Part shown: piece after piece, positions 8,731 to 17,274 of the stretch
Layout: each line of letters begins with the position of its first letter
Position numbering within the stretch: the stretch's first letter is position 1
Notes under the pieces: generated by a model
Databases searched by the model: none
Seen by the model: the letters and a program-made list of their open reading frames with translations, nothing else
What the model was told of the DNA's origin: nothing
NCBI RefSeq assembly: GCF_016774335.1
Contig: NZ_JAETWA010000011.1
Span: 1 to 64,000 of the forward strand
Direction of reading: 5' to 3'
DNA: 64,000 nt
Source: Luteimonas saliphila
GTDB lineage: Bacteria > Pseudomonadota > Gammaproteobacteria > Xanthomonadales > Xanthomonadaceae
Program-made: the position numbers and the translations under genes

Positions 8731-9449
8731 GCCAGCTGCCCTGCGATCCGCGCCCGGGCGGCGGCGAGGCCGGAGATGCGGCCGCCGGCGCCTTCGTCGG
8801 CCTGGGCGAACAGGTCCAGCCGCGCCTCGATAGCGGTCTGCAGGCGCCGGCGCGCATCCGCAGGCAGGTGCGTGGCGGCGAAGGCGACCGGATCGCTCCG
8901 GAATCCGCGCATCGCGCACAGCCGGCGATAGAGGTTGATCGCGTGCGGTGGGCACAGCAGCGATTCCAGCGCGAGCTTGCCGAGCTGGCGCCGGGACAGC
9001 TGCAGCGTCGCGCGGCGCAGCGCGAGGCAGGCGAACATGGCGATGATCAGCAGCCACGCCGCGGCCAGGGCGGCCAGCAATTGCAGCGGATCGCGCGAGC
9101 CCAGCAGCGAATAGGGCATGGCGCCCAGCACGACCACGCCGGTGAGCGCGGATCCGATGCGCACCGGCCAGAGCGTGCGTGCGTAGCGCGCGAGCGAATC
9201 GGCCGTTTCGGCGGGGGTGGTGCCTGCGCGCAACCAGCTCGCTCGGAACCGCGTGCGCATCGGCAGCAGCGGGTTGGGCACCAACAGGAAGCGTCCCTGC
9301 AGCTCGAGTCCGGAGCCGGTCGACACGCGCCAGCCGCGGCCGCCGCCTTCCACCAGCACTTCGTCGAAGTGCAGCAGCAGCGCCGAGTCCTGCAGGTACA
9401 GCGCGACCAGCGCCACGGCCAGCAGGATCTCGGCCTCCGGCACGTTCAC
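8727..9449 (-). CDS. Uncharacterised membrane protein of the DUF2167/J-domain operon
   Basis: A 240-aa protein I do not recognise. A GTG start at 9449 shares one base with the TAG stop of the DUF2167 gene (TAGTG), and its own stop overlaps the J-protein start. Residues about 1-70 look beta-rich (a domain with LELQGRFLLVPNPLLP). Two hydrophobic segments follow (about 95-115 and 120-145), then a basic, helical C-terminal region (about 150-240) predicted to lie in the cytoplasm. The tight overlaps suggest it works with both neighbours. The frame is open far upstream, but that part runs antiframe through the DUF2167 gene. Confidence 0.7.
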   Translation of the reverse strand: MNVPEAEILLAVALVALYLQDSALLLHFDEVLVEGGGRGWRVSTGSGLELQGRFLLVPNPLLPMRTRFRASWLRAGTTPAETADSLARYARTLWPVRIGSALTGVVVLGAMPYSLLGSRDPLQLLAALAAAWLLIIAMFACLALRRATLQLSRRQLGKLALESLLCPPHAINLYRRLCAMRGFRSDPVAFAATHLPADARRRLQTAIEARLDLFAQADEGAGGRISGLAAARARIAGQLA

Positions 9450-10306
9450 TAGCGTGGCGCGTCCTTGCCGCCGAAGAACTTGCGGATCGCCACGCCCACG
9501 CCCACCACGCCCAGCAACAGCAGCTTCCAGAACTTGGCGATGGCGATCCCGATCGCCGCCAGCCAGCCCTTCTTCGAGGCCACCGCCGCGGCGCCGCCGG
9601 TGATCAGGGCGGCCAGGCCGATCTCGGCCACGTGGTCGCCCGGCCGGAACTCGCCATAGCCTTCGCCCGCGACATACGTATAGCCGGGCACCAGTGCCTT
9701 GAAGTCGGCGATCGCCGGCTGCAGGACCTCCGGGTCCGCGGCGACGGTCACCTCCATCACGCCGCGGCGACCGAGCAGCCGCGTGTTGTAGTTGACGACC
9801 TTCGAGCCGGACGATTCGCTTTCGAGCAGGATCGCCCACGCCAATGCCCGGATCTGCTGGTCGTACTGCGGCTTGGCCGACCAGCCCACGAGCTTCAGCG
9901 TGTCCCAGCCGCGGCTGCGGCGCTCCTCGTTGCCGTGTTCGAGCCCCGAGCGGATGCTGGACAGGACGTCATCCGGGTCCAGCGTCTCGTCGTCCTTGAC
10001 ATAGCCGATCTCGCTGAAGCTGAAGAACGCGATCCAGTCGAGGTCGTCCGGCGCCAACACGTACTCGTCGTGGACGGTCGGCGGGTTTTCCAGGATCTCG
10101 TTGAAGCGGCGCGTCGCTGCCGCATCCAGGAAGGCGTAGCCGTCGGGGACCTTGATCGTCGCGCGATCGCCGATCTTCCCGACGGTGGGGCCGTGCTGCC
10201 AGGGCAGCTGTGAAACGGGATCGTCTCCTTCCTGTGCGACGGCCGACGCCATCGGCAACAGGCAGGCGGCAACGACCATGCAGACCGCAAGCATGAGGCG
10301 CGTCAT
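9449..10306 (-). CDS. DUF2167 membrane-anchored protein
   Basis: A 285-aa exported protein with a signal peptide (about 1-23, ending SAVAQ). A globular DUF2167 domain contains the PDGYAFLD and NTRLLGRRGV-type motifs seen in this family. One or two hydrophobic segments lie near the C-terminus (about 225-270), followed by a short basic tail. AAGGA lies upstream of the ATG. It is the first gene of the operon with the membrane protein and J-domain protein. The family has no established biochemical role; it is common in proteobacteria as an extracytoplasmic membrane-bound protein. Confidence 0.85.
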   Translation of the reverse strand: MTRLMLAVCMVVAACLLPMASAVAQEGDDPVSQLPWQHGPTVGKIGDRATIKVPDGYAFLDAAATRRFNEILENPPTVHDEYVLAPDDLDWIAFFSFSEIGYVKDDETLDPDDVLSSIRSGLEHGNEERRSRGWDTLKLVGWSAKPQYDQQIRALAWAILLESESSGSKVVNYNTRLLGRRGVMEVTVAADPEVLQPAIADFKALVPGYTYVAGEGYGEFRPGDHVAEIGLAALITGGAAAVASKKGWLAAIGIAIAKFWKLLLLGVVGVGVAIRKFFGGKDAPR

Positions 10307-10671
10307 TCCGGTGTCCTTGGATTTTCGTGGCGATCCCGACTCCCCGATGGGCCGCGTGTTTCCCCCTGCGGCCGTAGCGGCCCGGGCCGGAATCCTTCCG
10401 GGCGCGGCTGGATCATAGCAGCGAAGCGTCCGCTGCAAGGTTGCCGGGAGGACGAGCGACGCGACGCGCGAACGGAGGCCATTGCCTTCGTTCACCGGGG
10501 CGAACGCTCGTGACGAATGGGCGGGTTGGCTGCCCGGGCGAACGGGGTCAGGGCGGACTCCCGGCCAGATCAGAAAGGGTTTCTACGCGAGTGGTTCGGG
10601 CCCGACGGACGTTGGCCGCCCTGGCGGCGGCGCGTTGCTATCGGAACAGGGGCCCCACCGGAGTCGCGACC
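10307..10671. other. Non-coding divergent gap
   Basis: 365 bases between the DUF2167 operon (minus) and the M15 peptidase (plus). The only open frames are shadows. Nothing recognisable beyond GC-rich inverted runs (gcggccgtagcggcc near 10368-10382). Confidence 0.35.
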
Positions 10672-11481
10672 ATGACGCCGACCGACCTGCAACGCCTACT
10701 CGCCGCCGCCGGCCATTACACCGGCGCCATCGATGGCGAGATCGGCCCCAAGAGCCTTGCCGCCATCGATGCGATCCTGGTCGCGCACGCGGCCGAATGC
10801 ACCTCCGATCCCGCGAGGTGGTCGGCCAAGCGCCGCTCGGCCGGCGCCGCGCAGCTGGCGCTCAGGCACGCCGGCTGCGATCCGGGCGTGATCGACGGCT
10901 ACGCCGGCAACCAGACCACCGGCGCGCTGCTGCAGTGGAACCATCGCCAGGCCTACGGCCGCGACCTGGTGCTGGACACCACGCGCACCGGGCCGGCCGT
11001 CGACAGCGGCTTCCCGAAGCAGTCCGGATGCAACGGGTACTACGGCGCGCCGGGGCCGGCGGTGGAGCGGCAACTGGTGATGATCGACCTGCCGTTCCCG
11101 ATGCGCCTGGACTGGAACCTGTCGCACCGGGTCGCCCGGGTCCAGATGCATGCGCGCTGTGCCGAGAGCGCGCAGGCGGCGATGCGGGAGATCCTGCGCA
11201 AGTACGGCATCGACGAGCTGCGCCGACTGGGACTGGACCGCAACGCCGGCACCTACAACCCGCGCCGCATGCGTGGCGGTACGGCCTGGTCGATGCACGC
11301 CTACGGCTGCGCCTGGGATTTCTTCGCGGGGCCCAACGGACTGACCACGCGCTGCCCGCAGGCGCTGTTCTGCGGACGCGAATACAGGAAGTTCTTCGAC
11401 ATCTGGGAGGCGCATGGCTGGATCTCGCTCGGACGCGCCATCGGTCGCGACTGGATGCACGTGCAGGCGGCGCGGCTGTGA
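10672..11481 (+). CDS. Endolysin-like M15 peptidase with two peptidoglycan-binding repeats
   Basis: A 269-aa predicted zinc peptidase of cell-wall peptides. Two helical repeats resembling PG_binding_1 (about 2-30 and 60-90) come first. The M15 domain follows with HAYGCAWDF (His and Asp zinc ligands) and WMHVQ (third ligand His) near the C-terminus, with a candidate catalytic Glu in WEAHG. There is no signal peptide or membrane segment, unlike housekeeping VanY/DacB-type enzymes, so the layout resembles phage L-Ala-D-Glu or D-Ala-D-Ala endolysins. No holin, spanin or other phage gene is nearby. It may be a lone captured lysin, or it may be exported by another route. Confidence 0.75.
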   Translation: MTPTDLQRLLAAAGHYTGAIDGEIGPKSLAAIDAILVAHAAECTSDPARWSAKRRSAGAAQLALRHAGCDPGVIDGYAGNQTTGALLQWNHRQAYGRDLVLDTTRTGPAVDSGFPKQSGCNGYYGAPGPAVERQLVMIDLPFPMRLDWNLSHRVARVQMHARCAESAQAAMREILRKYGIDELRRLGLDRNAGTYNPRRMRGGTAWSMHAYGCAWDFFAGPNGLTTRCPQALFCGREYRKFFDIWEAHGWISLGRAIGRDWMHVQAARL

Positions 11482-11668
11482 GCGCATGCGCAAGCCGGAT
11501 CGTGCGACGCGTGGCGCGCGTCTGCCTGCATGCCGCGTACATCGAGGCAGCCACGCGCCATGACCCGTCTTCACCTGGATCGAAGCCCTGCGTCGCCACC
11601 ATGCCGTCGACGGCGGCGCAGGGCGGCAACGCGCCGCGGCCATTTCGAAGACATCCCGAGGACAGCCG

Positions 11669-12277
11669 ATGCTTTGCAGGAATTCCATTCGTTCCCATTC
11701 CCGCCGCGCGCCTGCGTCGGCTGCGCTCGCCTTGCTGACGGTCGCGCTGCTCGCGGCGTGCTCGCCGGCCCCGGAACCGGCGCAGGATGCGTCGCGCGAT
11801 GCGGCACCCGACACTACGCCGGCCGCCGCGGTGCCCGAGAACGTCGAGGGCGCGCAGGCTCCAGCCGCGCCTGCATCCGGCAGCGACACGATCGGCGGCG
11901 ACGGCTCCGAGATCCGGCTCGACGCGCTGACCGAACAGGATCTCACCGAAGCCGACCTCTCCGGCGAACTCGCCTGCAGCTTCTCCGCCGACGATGCGGC
12001 GCCGATCCTGCTCGCCCGCGGCATGGTCGCCTCGGAGGAACCGGCCCAGGGCATCGTCAAGGTCGCGGGCTACGTGGAAGCGATCCGCGCACCGGGTGGC
12101 TTCGACGGCATCCTCGAGAACCCAACCTTCACCGGGCAGGGCAAGACCATCGTCATCGCCGTGACCGGCCCGGCGACCGGCGGCGGCGAATCGCCTCCGC
12201 GCCCCGCCACGCTCACCTACCAGCGCGCCGATGGCGCCAGTCGCACGTTCGACGGGCGCTGGCAGTGCGGCCCCTGA
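11669..12277 (+). CDS. Putative lipoprotein of unknown function
   Basis: A 202-aa protein with a basic N-terminus, a hydrophobic stretch and a lipobox LLAAC (Cys31), so it is predicted to be lipid-anchored. A Pro/Ala/Asp-rich linker follows (about 32-80), then a small domain with one pair of cysteines (LACSF and WQCGP at the C-terminus) that could form a disulfide. GAGG lies about 8 bases before ATG 11669. No family recognised. Similar two-cysteine lipoproteins are frequent in this bacterial family. Confidence 0.7.
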   Translation: MLCRNSIRSHSRRAPASAALALLTVALLAACSPAPEPAQDASRDAAPDTTPAAAVPENVEGAQAPAAPASGSDTIGGDGSEIRLDALTEQDLTEADLSGELACSFSADDAAPILLARGMVASEEPAQGIVKVAGYVEAIRAPGGFDGILENPTFTGQGKTIVIAVTGPATGGGESPPRPATLTYQRADGASRTFDGRWQCGP

Positions 12278-12322
12278 GCCGCTGACGGCGTTGCCCCTCC
12301 CCCGGTGGGGCGCCGCGCGGCT

Positions 12323-12952
12323 TCAGCCGTAGCGCGCCAGAAACATCTCCACCGCCGATTCGGCCACGGCCGCCTGTTGCGCTTCGGTCAGTGGCGGCTG
12401 CCCCATCGCCACCTGCGGCCAGAACGCGGCGCCCTTGACCAGCGATTCGAGTTGGGTGGCGGCGAAGGCGGGGTCCTTGGTGGCGAGGCGGCCGTCGGCG
12501 GCGGCGGCGCGCACCCAGGCGGTCATGGCATGTTCGCGCTGGCCCAGCAGCTCCACCAGCTGGCGGGCGAGATCGGGCGAATGCAGGCCGGCGACGATGG
12601 CCACACGGGCCAGGTCGGCGAAGTCGGGCTCGTGCAGCAGGCGCAGCTTGCGCCGCACCAGCTCCAGCAACTGTCCGCGCAGCGGGGCGTCGGCGCGGTA
12701 GGGCGTGGCCTGCTCGTCGCCGCCGCTCGCCATCATCGTGTCGACGATGTGCAGGAACAGCGCGTCCTTGCTCGGGAAGTGGTTGTAGACCGTGCGCTTG
12801 GACACGCCGGCCCGGGCGGCGACGCGATCCATGCTGGTGGCCTCGAAGCCGGCTGCGCGGAACTCGGCCACGGCGGCGTCGACGATCGCGGCGCGCTTGC
12901 GGTCGGTGAGGCGGGTGGGGGCGTCGAGGCGGGCTTCGGGACGGGCGGCCAT
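12323..12952 (-). CDS. TetR/AcrR-family transcriptional repressor
   Basis: A 209-aa one-component regulator. The N-terminal helix-turn-helix (about 20-65) carries the family pattern GFEATSMDRVAARAGVSKRT and YNHFPSKDALF. The C-terminal part is all-helical and resembles the AefR-like ligand domain. It is divergent from the metallo-beta-lactamase-fold lipoprotein gene, with a palindrome (12999-13014) in the 79-base space between them. Such regulators normally repress themselves and the divergent gene and release on ligand binding, which I infer here. Confidence 0.9.
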   Translation of the reverse strand: MAARPEARLDAPTRLTDRKRAAIVDAAVAEFRAAGFEATSMDRVAARAGVSKRTVYNHFPSKDALFLHIVDTMMASGGDEQATPYRADAPLRGQLLELVRRKLRLLHEPDFADLARVAIVAGLHSPDLARQLVELLGQREHAMTAWVRAAAADGRLATKDPAFAATQLESLVKGAAFWPQVAMGQPPLTEAQQAAVAESAVEMFLARYG

Positions 12953-12998
12953 GGGGCCAAGTTTACACCGGGCAGTTTACTTTCCGGAATTGGGTAAT

Positions 12999-13014
12999 TA
13001 CACTGCACAGTGTA
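12999..13014. promoter_or_regulatory. Candidate TetR operator
   Basis: Inverted repeat TACACTG-CA-CAGTGTA (7-base arms, 2-base spacer), 18 bases before the metallo-hydrolase ATG and 46 bases before the tetR start. Related half-sites (GTTTAC) occur twice at 12961 and 12975. The AT-richness stands out against the surrounding sequence. Position and symmetry fit repression of both divergent genes. Confidence 0.6.
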
Positions 13015-13031
13015 GTTTCTGGACGCCACCC

Positions 13032-14168
13032 ATGACCGCCCCTTCCCCGACGCGCCGCCGCACCCGCGGGCGCCGCCTGATCGCCCTGACCCTCGCCTTC
13101 GGAGTCCTCGCCGTGAGTGCCTGCAGCCTGTCGTTCGTCCGCACCAACCAGCCCCTGGCCGACTATCCGGCCTCGCCGCAGGCCACCGATGGCCGCTTCA
13201 GCAACCCCAGGCCGCGCCCGCCCGACGGCCTGGCTTTCATGGCGCGGGTGTTGTGGGATTTCACCTTCAACAAGCCCGCCACCACGGTGCCGGCGACGCC
13301 GCCGGTGGTGCTGCCGCTCACGCGCGCGGCGCTGGAAGCGGCGCCGGATCGCAGCCTGTTCCGGCTGGGGCATTCGACGCTGCTGATCAAGCTGCGCGGC
13401 GGGTTCTGGATCACCGATCCGGTCTTCGCCGAGCGCGCCTCGCCGTTCGCATGGATGGGCCCGAAGCGCTTCCACGCACCGCCGATCGCGCTGGACGAGC
13501 TGCCGCCGCTGCGCGGCGTGCTGCTGTCGCACGACCACTACGACCATCTCGACCGCGATGCGGTGGTGGCGCTGGCGGACAAGGCCGAGGTGTTCCTCGC
13601 GCCGCTGGGCGTGGGCGACCGCCTGGTCGCCTGGGGCGTGCCGGAGGCCAAGGTGCGCCAGTTCGACTGGTGGCAGGAAGCAGAATTCGACGGGCTGCGC
13701 ATCGTGTCGACGCCGGCGCAGCATTTCTCCGGGCGCGGCCTGTTCGATCGCGACCGCACGCTGTGGACCTCGTGGGTGCTGCTCGATCCGCCCACCGGCG
13801 AAGGCGATGCCGGCCTGCGGCTGTTCTTCAGCGGCGACACCGGCTACTTCGATGGCTTCGCCGAAATCGGCCGCCGCTTCGGTCCGTTCGACGTGACCCT
13901 GCTGGAAACCGGCGCCTACGACCGCAAGTGGGCCTTCGTGCACATGCTGCCCGAACAGACCGTGCAGGCGCACGCCGACCTGCGCGGGCGCGTGCTGCTG
14001 CCGATCCACAACGGCACCTTCGATCTGGCCATGCACGCCTGGGACGACCCGTTCGAACGCGTCAGCAGGCTCGCCGCCGACCAGGGCCTCGCGCTGGCCA
14101 CGCCACGCATGGGCGAACATTTCGACCTGGGCGCGCCGCAGCCGACGACGGCGTGGTGGCGGGAATGA
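13032..14168 (+). CDS. MBL-fold metallohydrolase lipoprotein (NAPE-PLD/UlaG-like)
   Basis: A 378-aa protein with a basic N-terminus, hydrophobic segment and lipobox VSAC, hence probably a lipoprotein. The metallo-beta-lactamase fold shows SHDHYDHLD (metal ligands HxHxDH), a later His in PAQHFSGRG, Asp in SGDTGYFDG and His in PIHNGTFDL. These match the family of N-acyl-phosphatidylethanolamine phospholipase D-like hydrolases (Lactamase_B_2). The true substrate is unknown. It is controlled, by inference, by the divergent TetR gene. Confidence 0.87.
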   Translation: MTAPSPTRRRTRGRRLIALTLAFGVLAVSACSLSFVRTNQPLADYPASPQATDGRFSNPRPRPPDGLAFMARVLWDFTFNKPATTVPATPPVVLPLTRAALEAAPDRSLFRLGHSTLLIKLRGGFWITDPVFAERASPFAWMGPKRFHAPPIALDELPPLRGVLLSHDHYDHLDRDAVVALADKAEVFLAPLGVGDRLVAWGVPEAKVRQFDWWQEAEFDGLRIVSTPAQHFSGRGLFDRDRTLWTSWVLLDPPTGEGDAGLRLFFSGDTGYFDGFAEIGRRFGPFDVTLLETGAYDRKWAFVHMLPEQTVQAHADLRGRVLLPIHNGTFDLAMHAWDDPFERVSRLAADQGLALATPRMGEHFDLGAPQPTTAWWRE

Positions 14169-14386
14169 GCTGATCGCGTTGCCCGGATGCGGCACGCCGT
14201 CGTGGCCCCGCCAGAGGCGGGACGGCGCCCGGGCGGTCGCCGCCCAACCCGTTGGCGGCGGTGCGCCGTGGTTCGACGTTTTCGTGACGGGCACCGCCCG
14301 CCACACCTGCCACCCGGGCCGGCGTCCGATGGCAACCTTGTGGCACGCTTCGGCATCCATCGTTCTCCAGGCCGAAGGAGGGAGAC

Positions 14387-15472
14387 ATGAGGCACCGGTT
14401 GCAAGCCATGCTTCTCGCCGTCTTTCTGTCGGCCTGTGGCGGCGTCGATTCGAGCCCCGCCGTCGTGGAGGGCGAAGGGCCTCCAGCTTGCGTGCCGGTC
14501 GCGGGAGAGACCTTCGATACGGCAGCCGTGGAGATGCTGTTCGATGACCTGTCGCGCGATCTGACGGGAGACCTGAGGGGCGTCGTGGTGACCCGCCACG
14601 GCTGCATCGCGGCGGAGCGGTACTTCAATGGCGACGGCCCGCGGACCTTGCGCGACATCCGCTCCGCCACCAAGAGCATCACCTCCACGCTGGTCGGCAT
14701 CGCGATCCGGCAGGGTCTGCTGACGGGACTGGATCAGTCGATCGCCGACATCCTGCCCCCAGGCATGCCCGCGGAACAGCGACGGATCCGGATCGGCGAC
14801 CTGCTCACCATGCGGTCGGGGCTCGATGCGGACGACGACGACCCGGGAAGCAAGGGCAACGAGGACCGGCTCGACGCAAGCCCGGAATGGATCCCGTTTG
14901 CCTACGCGGTGCCGATGAAATACGCCCCGGGCGAACGATACGTCTACTCGTCCCTCGACGCGTTCCTCGCGGGATCCGTCGTGGAGCACGCATCGGGTAT
15001 GTCACTCCAGCGCTTCGCGCAGGAGCACCTGTTCGGACCATTGGGCATCAGCGATGTCTCGTGGCGGCGCGGCCCGCAAGGGGAAGGCGTGGGCCAGGGA
15101 AATCTCGGCATCAGTGCGCGCGATATGACGAAGCTCGGCAACCTGTTCCTGAATGACGGACGGGTTGGCCAGCATCAGATCGTCGATCCGAAGTGGGTGC
15201 GCGAGGCCATTTCGCCTGTCGTCGATATATCGATGCTGGATCCTTACGCCGACAGCTACGGGTACATGTGGTACACGAAACGATACGAGCGCGGTGGGCG
15301 TTCGATCGTCGTCCATTTCGCTTCCGGCAACGGCGGCAACAAGATCTACCTGGTTCCTCGATACGGTCTCGTCGTTGCGATCACGTCCACGGCCTATGGA
15401 CAGGGATACGGCCAGCGACGCTCCGAACGGATCCTGCTGCAGCTTCTCGACGCCACCGATGCGCCCGATTGA
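14387..15472 (+). CDS. Serine hydrolase lipoprotein, beta-lactamase/PBP fold
   Basis: A 361-aa class C-type serine hydrolase with lipobox LSAC (Cys17). Catalytic SATK (Ser93, Lys96), YSS in the YVYSSLD segment, and HFASGNGGNK in the place of the third motif. It resembles the 6-aminohexanoate-oligomer hydrolase/EstB-like branch. A strong ribosome site (GAAGGAGGGAG, 14374-14384) precedes the ATG. Codon use is a little less GC-extreme than neighbours by eye (for example gat ata tcg atg). The neighbouring 15.6-16.1 kb region is a deletion scar, so its former partners may be lost. Confidence 0.87.
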   Translation: MRHRLQAMLLAVFLSACGGVDSSPAVVEGEGPPACVPVAGETFDTAAVEMLFDDLSRDLTGDLRGVVVTRHGCIAAERYFNGDGPRTLRDIRSATKSITSTLVGIAIRQGLLTGLDQSIADILPPGMPAEQRRIRIGDLLTMRSGLDADDDDPGSKGNEDRLDASPEWIPFAYAVPMKYAPGERYVYSSLDAFLAGSVVEHASGMSLQRFAQEHLFGPLGISDVSWRRGPQGEGVGQGNLGISARDMTKLGNLFLNDGRVGQHQIVDPKWVREAISPVVDISMLDPYADSYGYMWYTKRYERGGRSIVVHFASGNGGNKIYLVPRYGLVVAITSTAYGQGYGQRRSERILLQLLDATDAPD

Positions 15473-15600
15473 ACTGCGGAACAGCGCTCCATCGAGGTCG
15501 AGACACTTCGCGAAGCGACCTGATCCGGGGTTTCGGGTGCAACCGGTCGAGCGCCATGCAGGCATGCGGCGCTGCCGATCGGGCTCTATGCCGGCAGACC

Positions 15601-15750
15601 TCAGGCGGGCTGTCGTCCCGCGACCCCCTCGGGAGCGGGCCGTGCGCTGCGGTATTCGCCTGGCGTGCAGCCTTCCGCGGCCTTGAACGTGCGGTGGAAC
15701 GCGCCGAGCGAGCCGAAACCGCTTTCCAGGCCCACGACCAGGGTCGACCA
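15601..15750 (-). pseudogene. C-terminal remnant of an AraC-family regulator
   Basis: Reading leftward from about 15750 to the stop at 15601, the translation matches the last part of the AraC DNA-binding domain: GLESGFGSLGAFHRTFK followed by GCTPGEYR and a short tail. The first helix-turn-helix and the whole sensor domain are missing. The preceding in-frame residues come from the opposite strand of the adjacent DUF2306 fragment. The loss of the 5' end abuts the loss of the 5' end of the divergent neighbour, so one deletion explains both. Confidence 0.8.
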
Positions 15751-15760
15751 GCCATCGCGC

Positions 15761-16063
15761 TGGGCGATCCGCGCGCTGCTGCTGGTGAGCGGCGTGTGGA
15801 CGATGCGCCTGGGATTCATGGCCTGGTTCATCCTCAACCAGGGCCCGCGCGGCAACAGCCCGCGCATGGACGGCTGGTTCGACATCGCCTGGAGCTTCGG
15901 CTGCTACCTGCTCCCGCTGGCCGTGGCCGAACTGTACTTCCGCGCCGAACGCGCCGGGCCCACGATGCAACGCGCGGTGGCAGGCGTGCTGGCGAGCGGC
16001 GCACTGCTGTCGGCGCTGGGCGTGTTCGGCGCGTGGCGGATGATGTGGGGGCCGCATCTGTGA
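15761..16063 (+). pseudogene. C-terminal remnant of a DUF2306 membrane protein
   Basis: From about 15761 the plus strand encodes roughly 100 aa with three hydrophobic segments and the NQGPRGN and MDGWFD loop motifs that I recognise from DUF2306 membrane proteins of this bacterial family, ending at 16063. The N-terminal helices are absent. The open frame extends back to an ATG at 15665, but those 32 codons are the antisense of the AraC remnant, so the fused ORF is probably not a real protein. Together with the AraC remnant this marks the scar of an internal deletion. Confidence 0.75.
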
Positions 16064-16199
16064 TGCCGCCCTGCCGCTGTCCGGAGGGATTCCTGTGCGC
16101 TTGCACGGATGACGGGAAGGGCGGTGAAGACGCCGTGCCTTGACCTCGACCGCGCTTGAGGCCCTAACGTGGCGGCAGCCCCTCCTTGCGAATGCCGCC

Positions 16200-17048
16200 A
16201 TGTCGACACCCCTGAAGGATCCCGGACCCTACCTCGCCCGCCTGGGCTTCGATGCACCGCCGCCGCCGACGCTCGACACCTTGCGCACGCTGCAGCTTCG
16301 GCACACAGCGCAATTCCCGTTCGAGACCATCGCCACCCTGTTGCGCCAGCCGGTGCCGGTGGACCTGCCGTCGCTCGAGCGCAAGCTGCTGCACGAGGGG
16401 CGCGGCGGCTACTGCTTCGAGCTCAACCGGCTGTTCCTCGCGCTGCTGCAGCACCTGGGCTTCGACGCACGGGCGTTGACCGCCCGCGTGATCGAAGGCG
16501 ACACGCCACTGGCGCGCACCCACATGACGCTGCTGGTGACGCTCGACGGCGCGGCCTGGACCAGCGATGTGGGATTCGGCGGCATGGTGCCGACCGCGCC
16601 GCTGCAGTTGCACACCGATGCCGTGCAGCCCACGCCGCACGAGCCCTACCAGCTGCTCGAACGCGACGGTGGCTGGCTGCTGCGCGCCCGGGTGGGTGGC
16701 GACTGGCGCGACCTGTACGCGTTCGACCTGCAACCCCAGCTCGACATCGATCTGGAAGTCGGCAGCTGGTATGTATCGACGCACCCTGGTTCGCCGTTCA
16801 TCGGCCACCTGCGCGTGGCCCGCACCGGCGACGGCATCCGCAAAACCCTGCACAACGGCAGCTTCGCGATCCATCGCCTGGGCGCGCCCAGCCGGCGCCG
16901 CGAACTGGCCGACGCCGACGAGGTGATGCACGTGCTGCGCGACGAGTTCGACCTGCGCCTGCCGGTCGGCGACGCCTTGCGCGAGGCATTGCAGGCACGG
17001 CTGGCGGCGGATGCGGCGGCGGGAGAGGCGCGGCAGACGCGGGCCTAG
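16200..17048 (+). CDS. nat: Arylamine N-acetyltransferase
   Basis: A 282-aa cytoplasmic enzyme that transfers acetyl groups from acetyl-CoA to aromatic amines and hydrazines. The catalytic triad is visible: Cys72 in GRGGYCFELN, His108 in ARTHMTL and Asp123 in TSDVGFGG. Length is typical for NAT. Start chosen at ATG 16200, which gives the usual short N-terminus; the frame is open to 16140. It stands alone between the deletion scar and the S41 protease. Confidence 0.92.
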   Translation: MSTPLKDPGPYLARLGFDAPPPPTLDTLRTLQLRHTAQFPFETIATLLRQPVPVDLPSLERKLLHEGRGGYCFELNRLFLALLQHLGFDARALTARVIEGDTPLARTHMTLLVTLDGAAWTSDVGFGGMVPTAPLQLHTDAVQPTPHEPYQLLERDGGWLLRARVGGDWRDLYAFDLQPQLDIDLEVGSWYVSTHPGSPFIGHLRVARTGDGIRKTLHNGSFAIHRLGAPSRRRELADADEVMHVLRDEFDLRLPVGDALREALQARLAADAAAGEARQTRA

Positions 17049-17274
17049 CGCGCCGGCGTGGCGCGGTATCCGCTGACTTTGTCCATTGCACACGATTTGC
17101 GACCCGGCAGGGGATCCGGCCCGGTCAGCGTGGCCTTCGCGGGCGCGGCAGGCACCACGCTGCGCCGGGACGAGCGGAGCGAGGCGCGTCGTTCGAGCGT
17201 GCGGATGCCTCGCCGCGACGCTTTCGCCGCCCCGCGCATCCACAGTGGTTATCCGTCTCCAGAAGGACTCGCCC

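Noticed and set aside
15665..16063. An intact 132-aa membrane protein gene
   Set aside because: The first 32 codons are antisense of the AraC remnant, and the remainder is only the C-terminal part of a longer family, so it is recorded as a remnant.
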